A stretch of 19,857 nucleotides of DNA. Origin: Pseudomonadota bacterium (lineage in GTDB: Bacteria; Pseudomonadota; Gammaproteobacteria; Pseudomonadales; Pseudomonadaceae). Made by a program: the position numbers and the translations under genes. The notes below the pieces were generated by a model that ran no database searches, was not told the origin of the DNA, and saw only the letters and a list, made by a program, of their open reading frames with translations. The stretch's first letter is position 1. Each line of letters opens with the position of its first letter. Shown piece after piece: positions 1-8,042 of the stretch. The stretch is from the NCBI GenBank assembly GCA_023388335.1, contig JAEWGL010000228.1, forward strand, positions 1 to 19,857. The letters are read 5' to 3'.

Positions 1-47
1 CGGCCGCTGCGCGCCCGATCGCGGCACAAGGCGCGCTCCCACAGGTT
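1..47 (+). repeat. REP element, copy 1 (cut by left edge)
   Basis: The first 35 bases match the copy at 10137-10171 in 33 of 35 positions, and the whole stretch to the ACAGGTT at 41-47 matches the inverted copy at 10025-10086 apart from a 15-bp insertion there. The GC-rich core followed by GCTCCCACAGG is the style of Pseudomonas REP sequences, which sit between genes in many copies. It lies downstream of the ketoacyl synthase gene and its terminator. The left part may continue outside the window. Confidence 0.75.
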
Positions 48-98
48 TGGGCTCGATCACAAGGGCGTTACAAAATTCAAGACATGCGCCACCCACAA

Positions 99-135
99 AA
101 AAAGGCGCCTGACGAAATTCGCCAGGCGCCTTTTT
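99..135. terminator. Bidirectional Rho-independent terminator after the KAS III gene
   Basis: A perfect 13-bp stem (99-111 with 123-135) has an 11-base loop. The stem is GGCGCCTG flanked by five A on the left and five T on the right, so on either strand the G/C stem is followed by a U-run. It begins 16 bases beyond the stop codon of the minus-strand gene at 151 and would end that transcript. Confidence 0.9.
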
Positions 136-150
136 CAAACCTCATGCGGA

Positions 151-1077
151 TCAGTCGCGATAGAGAATCGCCGATCCCCACGACAAGCCAACACCAAAAC
201 CGCTGATCGCCACGCGCTTCCAGGCGCCATCGAGCATGTGCTTCTCGAGCAGCAGCGGCACGCTGGAAGACACGGTGTTGCCGGTCTCGAGCATGTCCTT
301 GACGAATTTTTCCGGCTGCTCTTCGAATCGCCGCGCCACGGCGTCGACGATCGCCGCGCTGCCCTGGTGGATGCAGAAGGCGTCGATGTCCGCCGAGGTC
401 AGGCCAGAGGCGTCGAGCAGTTCGTGCAGGTGCGCCGGGACCTTGAGCAGGGCGAAGTTGAACACCTGACGGCCGTTCATGAAGAAGTTGCCTTCGGTGA
501 CTTTCAAGTGGGCAGCGCCCGAGCCATCGGTGCCGAAGCGTGCCTGGCCCAGCTGCCACTGGGCACCCTCGCCCATCCAGGTGGCCGTCGCGGCGTCGCC
601 GAACAGCATGGTGGTGTTGCGATCCTCTGGATCGACGATCTTCGAATACGGGTCGGCGGTGATCAACAGGCCGTTCTTCAGCCCCGCCGCGTCCATGAAC
701 CCCTTGATCGCATACAGGCCGTAGACATACCCGGAGCAGCCCAGCGACACGTCGAACGCTGCCACCGCGGTGGACAGGCCGAGCTTGTCCTGGACGATGG
801 CAGCCGTGTGCGGCAAGCCCTCTTCGTCACCGTTCTGGGTCACCACGATCAAGGCGTCGATCGACTGCGGATCGAGCTCGGGGTTGCGGGCGAACAAGGC
901 CTTGGCGGCTTCGACGCACAGGTCCGAGGTTTCCTGCTCGTCAGCCTTGCGCGGCAGGAAGGTCGAGCCGATCTTGCCGAAAATGAACTCTTCGTCCTTG
1001 CCGAACTTCGCACCCTGGGCATAGTTGTCCAGGCCAGCGGTGGGCACATAACTCGCGATACTTTTGATGCCAATCAT
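151..1077 (-). CDS. 3-oxoacyl-ACP synthase III (FabH-like), flagellar locus
   Basis: This 308-residue protein has the thiolase fold signature of ketoacyl-ACP synthase III, which condenses an acyl-CoA with malonyl-ACP in the cytoplasm. The full catalytic triad is visible: Cys114 in SLGCSGYVYG, His237 in FCIHQGS and Asn267 in GNTVSSS. The usual HQAN after the histidine is HQGS here, so the substrate may differ from housekeeping FabH. The start chosen is the ATG giving MIGIKSIASY, preceded by GGGAAG; the open frame extends 12 codons further upstream but with no family similarity. The gene lies downstream of flgL behind that gene's terminator, where pseudomonads carry such a gene next to fliC. 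Homologues in flagellin glycosylation islands are thought to make the acyl group put on the flagellin sugar; that role is inferred from position. Confidence 0.85.
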   Translation of the reverse strand: MIGIKSIASYVPTAGLDNYAQGAKFGKDEEFIFGKIGSTFLPRKADEQETSDLCVEAAKALFARNPELDPQSIDALIVVTQNGDEEGLPHTAAIVQDKLGLSTAVAAFDVSLGCSGYVYGLYAIKGFMDAAGLKNGLLITADPYSKIVDPEDRNTTMLFGDAATATWMGEGAQWQLGQARFGTDGSGAAHLKVTEGNFFMNGRQVFNFALLKVPAHLHELLDASGLTSADIDAFCIHQGSAAIVDAVARRFEEQPEKFVKDMLETGNTVSSSVPLLLEKHMLDGAWKRVAISGFGVGLSWGSAILYRD

Positions 1078-1134
1078 TCTGGCTTCCCAATGAAAACAGC
1101 CAAAGACCGCCACTCGCTGAATTGAGGGCGCCGA

Positions 1135-1166
1135 CTACCGGGCTCACTACTTGAAAAATCCGGTAG
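1135..1166. promoter_or_regulatory. Inverted repeat upstream of the KAS III gene
   Basis: CTACCGG at 1135-1141 is mirrored by CCGGTAG at 1160-1166, a perfect 7-bp inverted repeat with an 18-base spacer, 58 bases upstream of the KAS III start. The spacer, read on the minus strand, contains TCAAGTAG, which resembles the -35 box of Pseudomonas FliA promoters, but the matching -10 box is poor. It may be an operator or chance. Confidence 0.3.
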
Positions 1167-1215
1167 CAAAATGTTGCAGCAGCTGCCGCATAGAATACAG
1201 GGAAGATGCTCGATT

Positions 1216-1229
1216 TGACCTATTGGTCA
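1216..1229. promoter_or_regulatory. Perfect palindrome TGACC-N4-GGTCA between flgL and the KAS III gene
   Basis: TGACCTATTGGTCA is a perfect 5+5 inverted repeat with a 4-base centre, of the size bound by dimeric regulators. It lies in the only spacer between flgL and the KAS III gene, between the flgL terminator and the start of that gene. It does not match the FleQ consensus as I know it. No regulator can be named. Confidence 0.3.
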
Positions 1230-1275
1230 CACTGAATTCTCGCACAACGCCCGTTCAGCCCGCCCACCAGGCATG

Positions 1276-1311
1276 AAAAAGCCCTGGCCGCACGGGTGCT
1301 GGCCAGGGCTT
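1276..1311 (-). terminator. Rho-independent terminator of the flgFGHIJKL operon
   Basis: A perfect 11-bp stem (1279-1289 with 1301-1311, AAGCCCTGGCC and its complement) encloses an 11-base loop. Read on the minus strand it ends in a run of five T (1276-1280). It starts 14 bases after the flgL stop codon, separating the hook-junction operon from the KAS III gene downstream. Confidence 0.9.
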
Positions 1312-1324
1312 GGGAGGCCCGCGA

Positions 1325-2890
1325 TCAGAGCTTGTTGAACAGGCTCAGCTGCGACAGACGGGCAAACGCCAGTTGCGAGGCCTCCAGCATCGCCTGTTGC
1401 AGGGTCAGGGTAATGGTCGCCGACGCCATGTCGGTATCACCGATGGCACTCTGGGTGCTCTTGTTCGCCAGACCCAGGCTGGTGTTCTCCTGCTGCTGGA
1501 GGTCCAGCGAGTTACCACGCGCACCGATCGCCCCGCGGGTGATGTCGATGCGCTCGCGGGCGCTGGCCAGGTTGGAGATCGCTGAATCGGTCACCTCTTT
1601 GAGCGCCGCCTGGGACGCGGCATCGGTCACCGGGTTCTGCAACGCCATACGCAACTGGCCCAGGGTGTCCAGCACATTCTGGGTCTTGTGCGTGTTGGCG
1701 TTCACGGCGAACTGGTCACCCGCGCCGGGCGGGCCATCGAGCTGGTAGGTGACCCCGGCCACCGTCAGCGCGTTGTCCGCGCCCACGGCACCGGTGGCCA
1801 CCGGCTTGCTGTCGGCGCTGTAGGGCTGGGCGTACAGGGCATACTCGGTGTCGCTGGTGAATGTGATCACGCCGCCGTCGCTTGGGAAGGTGCTGCGGTA
1901 CTTTTCGGCGTCGGCGATGCTAGCGCCCGTGACCTGGGCAGTGGAGCCATTGCCCGCGCTGCGGGTGGCCGTCAGGGTGTCCGGCTTGGCCTGTAGCGAA
2001 AACGTGTGCCCGGCCACGGCGGCGTTGGCGTCGTCACCCTCCTTCAGGGCGATGTCGATCTCGAATTCCACGCCGCGCAGCGAAATGATGTCGCCGCCTT
2101 CGGCAGTGTGATCGAACTTGCCATTGGTGGGCGTTTCGCTGGTGATGTCCTTGCCGGTGGCGTCGGTGACGCTGTATTCGGTGGCGCTGGTAAAGGTGAT
2201 GGTATAGGGCTGGCCCGCCGCGAAGCGGTCGTTGTAGGTGCTGGCCGAGTTCATCAGCCCCTGGGACAGCCTTACCCGGCCGTCATCCGGCGTCGGGGCC
2301 GTCTGGCTCGACTGGGTGCGGCTATTATTGGTGGCCTGCTCGAAGACGCTGTAGCCGCTGTCGTTGGTGGCCAGCTTCAAGGTGTCGGACACCTGCAGGC
2401 TGAGCTGGGTCTGGTCGCCCTGGTAGCTGTAGGTGCCGTCGCTGTTGCGCGCGTAGGGCGGCGAGGCGCTCTTGGAACCACCGAACATGTAATCGCCATT
2501 GGCGTCGCGCGAATTCAGCAGACCAAAGACGTTGGCCTCGATTTCCTTGATCTCGCCGCTGATGGAGGTGCGGTCCGCGTCGCTCAGGCCGCCGTTGCCC
2601 GCCTGGATCGCCAGCTCGCTGGCGCGCTGCAAGGCGTCGTTGATGGTCGAGAGCACGCTCTCTTCCTGCAGCAAGGCATTGTTGACCGTGGTCATGTTGG
2701 CGCTGTACTGGTCCAGCAAAGCGCTCTGCTGCTGCAGCAGCAGCAGGCGGGCGGCGCCGACGGGGTCATCGCCCGCGGTCTGGATGCGTGAATTGGACGA
2801 GATCTGCTCGGTGGTCTTGGCCGTGTCCGAAAAGTTCTTCGAGTAGTTGTTGGCGCTGGTCTCATAGAACTGAGCAGTGGAAATACGCAC
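1325..2890 (-). CDS. flgL: Flagellar hook-filament junction protein FlgL
   Basis: FlgL (HAP3) forms the second ring joining hook to filament and is exported by the flagellar type III system with FlgN as chaperone. The N-terminal helical domain MRISTAQFYE...SSNSRIQTAGDDP (residues 1-140) and the C-terminal helices (about 402-521, including TSLGLANKSTQSAIGDTDMA) are typical of the flagellin/FlgL family. At 521 residues it is much longer than Salmonella FlgL (about 317). The excess is a variable outer region that seems to hold two copies of a beta-rich module, about 229-303 and 331-401, each with an FTSxTEYxx strand and a GxxFxx end. The start is GTG at 2890, with AAGGAG nine bases upstream. flgK ends 13 bases upstream, so the two are co-transcribed; a terminator follows. 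Confidence 0.95.
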   Translation of the reverse strand: MRISTAQFYETSANNYSKNFSDTAKTTEQISSNSRIQTAGDDPVGAARLLLLQQQSALLDQYSANMTTVNNALLQEESVLSTINDALQRASELAIQAGNGGLSDADRTSISGEIKEIEANVFGLLNSRDANGDYMFGGSKSASPPYARNSDGTYSYQGDQTQLSLQVSDTLKLATNDSGYSVFEQATNNSRTQSSQTAPTPDDGRVRLSQGLMNSASTYNDRFAAGQPYTITFTSATEYSVTDATGKDITSETPTNGKFDHTAEGGDIISLRGVEFEIDIALKEGDDANAAVAGHTFSLQAKPDTLTATRSAGNGSTAQVTGASIADAEKYRSTFPSDGGVITFTSDTEYALYAQPYSADSKPVATGAVGADNALTVAGVTYQLDGPPGAGDQFAVNANTHKTQNVLDTLGQLRMALQNPVTDAASQAALKEVTDSAISNLASARERIDITRGAIGARGNSLDLQQQENTSLGLANKSTQSAIGDTDMASATITLTLQQAMLEASQLAFARLSQLSLFNKL

Positions 2891-2903
2891 GGTCAGCTAC
2901 TCC

Positions 2904-4946
2904 TTAAAGGGCATTGATCAAGGTGGAGAAGGTCTCTTGCGCGGTCTTGATGATCTGCGACGACGCGGTGTAGTAGTGCTGGAACTTCACAAGGCTGGCC
3001 GCCTCGTCGTCCAGGTTGACCCCGGACACGGCACTGCGGCTTTCCTGGGCGGACTTGAGCACGGCCTCGGTAGCGGTGCTGTCGATCTTGGCCTGGCTGG
3101 CCTTGGCGCCCACCTGCTCGACCAGCGAGGCATAGGCGGAAGTGAAGCTGATGCCGCCACCGGAGCCCGTGCCCACGGTCGATTTGGTCTGCAGCTCGAG
3201 CAGCGCGGCCGCGTTACGGTTGTCGGCCTTGCCATCGGCATTGAACGACAAGGTGAAACTGTCGTTGGCCGCTGGGCTGCCACCGAGGGTGGTCTGGACA
3301 CTGAAGGTACGTGGCTTGCCGCTGTCATCGAGGATTGGCGCGCCTGCCCCGTCGAGCATCGGCACGGCCACTGAAAGCGCGTTGTCCTGGCCGGGCACGA
3401 CGCTGCCGGTACCGATCGGGGTACCCTTGGCATCGAACAGGGTGTAACCCTGGGAGCCGCCGCTGGACGCCTGGAATACCACGCGCACCGGCATGGAGTT
3501 GCGGATCGAATCCTGCAACAACGCGGTGTCGGCGCCCCCGTGGACATTCAGCACATCACCGAGGCTAGGCTGGGTGATGGTGCCGGTGCCGCCATTGCCA
3601 CTGCCGGCCGTGGCACTGATCGGGGCGGCGAACGCCAGCTTGTTGGCATCGGTCAGCACCGTGCTGATGCTGCCGGCCGCGGCGCGGGTCGGAATCACCT
3701 TGAAGCTGTCGCCCGCCGCCAGGTTGCCGCCGTTGAGCTTGAGCGAGAAGCCGTCGATCACCGGGGCAGGGTCGGCGCCGAGGTCGAAGCTGCCCATCTC
3801 GGTGCCGTCGGAGCGCCGCACGCTGTACTGGTTGGCGCTGGTGAACTTGACGTCGTAGTCGTAGGCGGTCAGGGCACCGCTGTTGGCGATGGTGACGTCC
3901 AGGTTCCCGGAACCTGCGCTGTTGGCCGACGATGCCAGGCTACGCTGGGCCAGGGCGGCGGCGCTGTTGATGCTGGAGAACAGGTTGCTGCCGAACTGGG
4001 CGTTGGCATCGAGCCCCTGCCCCAACTGGCTGTTGATGCTGTCGGCCACCACCAGCGCGACCCGCCCGAGCTCGTTCATCGCCGGCGCCAGCACATCGCT
4101 GCGGTAGCGCAGCAGGCCGCCAATGGTGCCGCCGGACATCACCGAGGTGACATCCGAGCTGAAGGTACCGTAGTCGATCTTGAGCCCGTACTGGCTCTTG
4201 TCGGTAGTGCCGGGGGCGACCGACAGGGTGTTGGCGCGGTTGCCGGTCACCAACGACTGGCCGGTGCCCAGGTACACGTCAAAGTTGCCGGCACGCTCCT
4301 GCACCGTCACGCCGACCAGCTCGTTGAGCGAGCGCACGGCCTCGTTACGGGCATCGAGCAGGTTGTTCGGTGTATTGCCGCCCGCTGAAAGCTGCACGAT
4401 CTGCTTGTTGTATTCGGCGATATTGGCGGTCAGCTTGTTGACCTGCCCTGCCAAGGTGTCGAGCTGAGCGTTGATGACCTCGTTCTGCTGGCTCATCTGG
4501 TTGGAAACCGAATTGAAGCGATTGCTCAAGGTCTGCGCCTGGGTCAGCAACAGTTGCCGTGAGGCAACATCGCCGGGCTTGGCCGACGCGGTCTGCACGG
4601 CAGAGAAGAACGAGGTGAGCACCGAGCTGATGCCGGTATCACGGTCAGCCAGCAACTTGTCGATACCGGTGATCTGGTCCTGATACGCCAGGGCATCGGA
4701 CTGCAACGAGGTCGCCGTCTGCAGTTGGTTGTCCAGGTAGGCACTGTAGATCCTGCGCACGTCCGAAAGGGTCGTACCCGTGCCCAGAAAACCGACGCCG
4801 ATATTCTGCATCGCTCCGGCGCTCTGGACGGCCTGCTGACGCGAATAGCCCGAGGTTGCAGCGTTGGCGATGTTGTTACTGGTCACCGACAGGGCCGCTT
4901 GGCTGGCGTTCAGGCCGCTGAGGCCGATCGAGATCAGGTTGGACAT
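2904..4946 (-). CDS. flgK: Flagellar hook-associated protein FlgK
   Basis: FlgK (HAP1) is the first junction ring on the distal end of the hook, exported with FlgN. The N-terminus MSNLISIGLSGLNASQAALS...SNNIANAATSGYSRQ is the canonical rod/hook/HAP motif, and the C-terminus (about 640-680, SGVNLDDEAASLVKFQHYYTASSQII) is the partner helix. The central helical part to about residue 340 matches the D1 domain. At 680 residues it is longer than Salmonella FlgK (about 553) but near other pseudomonads. Two beta-rich modules (about 358-421 and 485-570) resemble the two in FlgL. The ATG has AAGGAT seven bases upstream. It lies 10 bases after flgJ and 13 before flgL in the same transcript. Confidence 0.97.
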   Translation of the reverse strand: MSNLISIGLSGLNASQAALSVTSNNIANAATSGYSRQQAVQSAGAMQNIGVGFLGTGTTLSDVRRIYSAYLDNQLQTATSLQSDALAYQDQITGIDKLLADRDTGISSVLTSFFSAVQTASAKPGDVASRQLLLTQAQTLSNRFNSVSNQMSQQNEVINAQLDTLAGQVNKLTANIAEYNKQIVQLSAGGNTPNNLLDARNEAVRSLNELVGVTVQERAGNFDVYLGTGQSLVTGNRANTLSVAPGTTDKSQYGLKIDYGTFSSDVTSVMSGGTIGGLLRYRSDVLAPAMNELGRVALVVADSINSQLGQGLDANAQFGSNLFSSINSAAALAQRSLASSANSAGSGNLDVTIANSGALTAYDYDVKFTSANQYSVRRSDGTEMGSFDLGADPAPVIDGFSLKLNGGNLAAGDSFKVIPTRAAAGSISTVLTDANKLAFAAPISATAGSGNGGTGTITQPSLGDVLNVHGGADTALLQDSIRNSMPVRVVFQASSGGSQGYTLFDAKGTPIGTGSVVPGQDNALSVAVPMLDGAGAPILDDSGKPRTFSVQTTLGGSPAANDSFTLSFNADGKADNRNAAALLELQTKSTVGTGSGGGISFTSAYASLVEQVGAKASQAKIDSTATEAVLKSAQESRSAVSGVNLDDEAASLVKFQHYYTASSQIIKTAQETFSTLINAL

Positions 4947-4956
4947 GCTTCAATCC

Positions 4957-6156
4957 TTATAGATTCGTGGAACTGCCAGCCATGGCGTATTGCTGGGTGG
5001 GTTGGATCTGCTGGGCAATGCTGATGATCTTGCGGGCGTAGCCAGGGTCGGTGGCATAGCCGGCCTTCTGCAGCTCTCTGGCAAACTGCTCGGGGTTATC
5101 GGCCGACTTCACGGCATCTTGATAGCGGGCGTTGTTCTGCAGCAGGCTGACCAGGTCGTGGAAGCTGTCCTGGTAGGAGTCATAGGAGCGGAACGCCGCC
5201 GTCTCCTTGACGAACCGACCACCACGGAACTCGCTGGTGATCGCCCGCGCCTGGTCGCCCTGCCAATTGCCAGTGGCCTTGATGCCGAACAGGTTGTGAC
5301 TGCTGCTGCCATCGGCCTGGCGCATGACCGACTTGCCCCAGCCGGTTTCCAGGGCTGCCTGGGCCACCAGGTAACGAGGGTCGATACCGATGCGCTTGGC
5401 GGCCTGCTCGGCCATGGGCAGCATGGTGGCGACGAACTCGGCGCTGTCGGCGAAGGCTTTCTTCGCTGGCGCCAGTGGGGGCTGGGCCATGGCGCGGCCA
5501 TAGACCTGCATGGTGCCCGACGCGGCAACGGCCTGCGCCGGCTCCGCGTCGTTCTTGAGCCCCGCATCGCCCCGCACGCCCTGGCGCGCCGGCAAGGCGG
5601 CGGTGTTGGTCACCGCTGGCGTGCCGGTGGCCGACGGCACGATGCCGGTCAGCAGGCGATCGGTGAGCTTGCCGGGTAGCGCCAGGCGGCGCGAATTGAG
5701 CGCAGCCACGTCGTTGCGCGCGGCGCCAGCCTCCTGGGCATGCGCCGGCGCCACGACACGGGTGCCCCACAGCGCCGGCTGGTTGCCATCGACCCGCGGG
5801 AACGGGCTAGGGTTGGCCGCGACGCTGCCCTTGTTCTTGGACAGCTGGCGCATCAGCACGTCCTGCAGGCCGATGCCGCCCCCTTCGCGGGACATGCTCA
5901 CCGCCAGCTGCTGGTCGTACATCTCCTGGTATTGCTTGACCGTCTCGGTGTTCATCGGATTGTCGGCGGCCAGCACGTCGCTGGCCTTGCGCGAGGCCTT
6001 GAGCATCTCGCTGACGAACAGCGACTCGAACTCCTGGGCCACCTTGCGCAGGTTGGCCTCGCTGTCGCGGTCGCCGACCTTGAGCGAGTTCAGGCGATTG
6101 AGGTCGGTGTACGATCCGCTGTCGGCCGTGCTGGAGACCAGGCTCTTGGGGTTCAT
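4957..6156 (-). CDS. flgJ: Rod-cap scaffold and peptidoglycan hydrolase FlgJ
   Basis: FlgJ caps the growing rod in the periplasm and cuts the cell wall to let it through. Two domains are visible. Residues about 30-108 are the rod-binding domain (KVAQEFESLFVSEMLKASRK, DQQLAVSMSREGGGIGLQDVL). Residues about 238-385 are a glycoside hydrolase family 73 glucosaminidase, with the likely catalytic Glu270 in AQAALETGWGKS and a second acidic residue Glu309 in TSEFRGGRF, plus HNLFGIKATGNW. They are joined by a roughly 130-residue linker rich in Ala, Pro and Arg, which explains the length of 399 against about 316 in Salmonella. The ATG start has GAGGA upstream. flgI ends 11 bases before it and flgK starts 10 bases after. 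Confidence 0.96.
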   Translation of the reverse strand: MNPKSLVSSTADSGSYTDLNRLNSLKVGDRDSEANLRKVAQEFESLFVSEMLKASRKASDVLAADNPMNTETVKQYQEMYDQQLAVSMSREGGGIGLQDVLMRQLSKNKGSVAANPSPFPRVDGNQPALWGTRVVAPAHAQEAGAARNDVAALNSRRLALPGKLTDRLLTGIVPSATGTPAVTNTAALPARQGVRGDAGLKNDAEPAQAVAASGTMQVYGRAMAQPPLAPAKKAFADSAEFVATMLPMAEQAAKRIGIDPRYLVAQAALETGWGKSVMRQADGSSSHNLFGIKATGNWQGDQARAITSEFRGGRFVKETAAFRSYDSYQDSFHDLVSLLQNNARYQDAVKSADNPEQFARELQKAGYATDPGYARKIISIAQQIQPTQQYAMAGSSTNL

Positions 6157-6167
6157 CGCCAGCGTCC

Positions 6168-7277
6168 TCAGATCACGATCAGGTCGGCCTGCAAGGCGCC
6201 GGCCTGTTTCAGGGCTTCAAGGATGGCCATCAGGTCGCTGGGCGCCGCGCCGACCTGGTTCACCGCACGGACGATCTCATCGAGCGTGGTGCCTGGGCCG
6301 AACTTGAACATCGGCTTGGCTTCCTGCTCGGCGTTGACCCGCGAACGCGGAACCACGGCGGTCTGGCCATTGGAGAAGGGCCCCGGCTGGCTGACGATCG
6401 GGTCTTCGGTGATGGTCACGGTCAGGCTGCCGTGGGTCACCGCCGCGGGCGAGACCTTGACGTTCTGGCCGATGACGATGGTGCCGGTACGCGAGTTGAT
6501 GATGACCTTGGCCACGGCCTGGCCGGGGTCGATCTCGAGGTTTTCGAGGATCGACAGGTAATCGACGCGCTGGCTCGGGTCCATCGGTGCGCTCACCTGT
6601 ACCGACCCCCCATCCAGGGCCTGGGCGACCCCTGGGCCGAGCAGTTCGTTGACCTTGTCGACGATACGCTTGGCGGTGGTGAAGTCAGGCCGATTGAGGT
6701 TCAAGGTCAGGCTGTTGCCCTGGTTGAATCCGCTGGGCACGGCACGTTCGACGCTGGCGCCACCGGGAATGCGACCGGCCGACGGGACGTTGACGGTGAT
6801 CCGCGAGCCGTCGCGGCCTTCGGCATCGAAGCCACCGACCACCAGGTTGCCCTGGGCAATGGCGTAGACGTTACCGTCGATGCCTTTGAGCGGGGTCATC
6901 AGCAGGCTGCCGCCGCGCAGGCTCTTGGAGTTGCCGATCGACGACACGGTGATGTCGATCACCTGGCCGGGCTTGGCGAACGCCGGCAGGTCGGCATGCA
7001 CCGACACCGCTGCGACGTTCTTGAGCTGCACGGTGCCGGTCCCCGCCGGCACCTTGATGCCGAATTGCGACAGCATGTTGTTGAAGGTCTGCAGGGTAAA
7101 CGGCGTCTGGGTGGTCTGGTCACCCGTGCCGTTCAGGCCCACCACCAGGCCATAGCCGATCAGCTGGTTGGTGCGCACGCCTGAAATGCTGGCAATGTCC
7201 TTCAGGCGCTCGGCATGGACGCCGAACGCGCAGGACAAAAGGATCGTCGCGGCAAGCAACTGCCTGAAATTGAACAT
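6168..7277 (-). CDS. flgI: Flagellar P-ring protein FlgI
   Basis: FlgI assembles the P-ring bushing around the rod in the peptidoglycan layer, helped by FlgA. A signal peptide is clear (MFNFRQLLAATILLSCAFGV, cleavage after the following HA), and the mature protein starts ERLKDIASISGVRTNQLIGY, the family hallmark. The C-terminus GTTLDEIVRAVNQVGAAPSD...LQADLIVI is also typical. The length is 369 residues from the ATG at 7277, the usual size. An in-frame ATG six bases upstream (7283) and a GTG at 7289 are alternatives; the ribosome site is not strong enough to decide. flgH ends at 7290, so translation is probably coupled. Confidence 0.95.
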   Translation of the reverse strand: MFNFRQLLAATILLSCAFGVHAERLKDIASISGVRTNQLIGYGLVVGLNGTGDQTTQTPFTLQTFNNMLSQFGIKVPAGTGTVQLKNVAAVSVHADLPAFAKPGQVIDITVSSIGNSKSLRGGSLLMTPLKGIDGNVYAIAQGNLVVGGFDAEGRDGSRITVNVPSAGRIPGGASVERAVPSGFNQGNSLTLNLNRPDFTTAKRIVDKVNELLGPGVAQALDGGSVQVSAPMDPSQRVDYLSILENLEIDPGQAVAKVIINSRTGTIVIGQNVKVSPAAVTHGSLTVTITEDPIVSQPGPFSNGQTAVVPRSRVNAEQEAKPMFKFGPGTTLDEIVRAVNQVGAAPSDLMAILEALKQAGALQADLIVI

Positions 7278-7289
7278 GGGCATCCGCAC

Positions 7290-7985
7290 TCAGAAAGGCC
7301 ACAGCGGGCTGAGGAAGAAGCGGTCCAGCCATCCGGGCTGGCTGGCATCGGCAAAGGAGCCGGTCCCCGAATAGGTGATGCGCGCATCGGCCACGCGGGT
7401 CGAGGGCACGGTGTTGTCGGTGGCGATATCGTCGGCACGGACCAGGCCTGCGATACGCACCAGCTCGTCGCCCGTGTTGAGGGTCATCCACTTCTCGCCG
7501 CGCACGGCGACGATACCGTTGGGCAGCACGTCGGCCACGGTGACGGTGATCGAGCCGGTCAGGGTGTTGCCCTGGGCCGCCTTGCTGTCGCCCTTGGTCG
7601 AGCGGTCGCCGCTGTAGCCAGCGTCCAGGCTCAGGTCCCCGCCACCGAAGGGATTGTTGGTGTTGGGTACGGCGCCAAACAACGAACTCAAGCCCAGGCT
7701 CGCCTTGCTGTTCTTGGCAATCTGCGAGTTGGCGCTCTTGCTCGCCGAGGTACGTTCGTTGAGGGTGATGGTGATGATGTCACCGACCCGGAACGCCTTG
7801 CGGTCGCCATACAGGTTCTGCTCGAAACCGGCCTGGTAGATCGAACCGTTGTTCGCCGCCGCCGGCAGCGGGGTACGCGGCAACACCGGCGCGTAGTACG
7901 GGTCGTTGGGCTTGGCCGACGGTGCAACGCAGCCAGTCAGCAACACCACGCCACCCAGGGCGAAGACGGATAACAGACGATTCAT
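7290..7985 (-). CDS. flgH: Flagellar L-ring lipoprotein FlgH
   Basis: FlgH forms the L-ring in the outer membrane through which the rod passes. The N-terminus MNRLLSVFALGGVVLLTGC is a lipoprotein signal with lipobox LTGC, so Cys19 should be lipidated. Family motifs include GSIYQAG, DRKAFRVGDIITITLNERTSASKSA, GSITVTVADVLPNGIVAVRGEKW and the C-terminal SQPGWLDRFFLSPLWPF. It has 231 residues, normal for the family. The start at 7985 is preceded by GAGGT at good spacing; an upstream extension of the open frame lacks any signal sequence and is not used. It lies 57 bases after flgG and abuts flgI. Confidence 0.96.
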   Translation of the reverse strand: MNRLLSVFALGGVVLLTGCVAPSAKPNDPYYAPVLPRTPLPAAANNGSIYQAGFEQNLYGDRKAFRVGDIITITLNERTSASKSANSQIAKNSKASLGLSSLFGAVPNTNNPFGGGDLSLDAGYSGDRSTKGDSKAAQGNTLTGSITVTVADVLPNGIVAVRGEKWMTLNTGDELVRIAGLVRADDIATDNTVPSTRVADARITYSGTGSFADASQPGWLDRFFLSPLWPF

Positions 7986-8042
7986 GACGCTTACCTCACG
8001 GTGTAACAGGGCTGCAGTTGCGACTGCCAAGGCTTTCAGGGC

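Noticed and set aside
1117..1158. Possible FliA promoter for the KAS III gene (TCAAGTAG-N11-GTCGGCGC)
   Set aside because: The -35 box is plausible but the -10 box matches the consensus at only about three of eight positions.
2726..2743. 18-bp palindrome CTGCTGCTGCAGCAGCAG
   Set aside because: It is the coding of a Leu run followed by a Gln run in FlgL; codon repetition explains it.
2006..2791. Long open frame on the plus strand, opposite flgL
   Set aside because: High-GC antisense shadow: composition is Gly/Val/Arg-rich without motif or ribosome site, and flgL on the other strand is certain. The same applies to plus-strand frames at 238-1125, 3540-4388, 4990-5679, 6432-7184, 7215-7973, 13478-14284 and 14312-15301.
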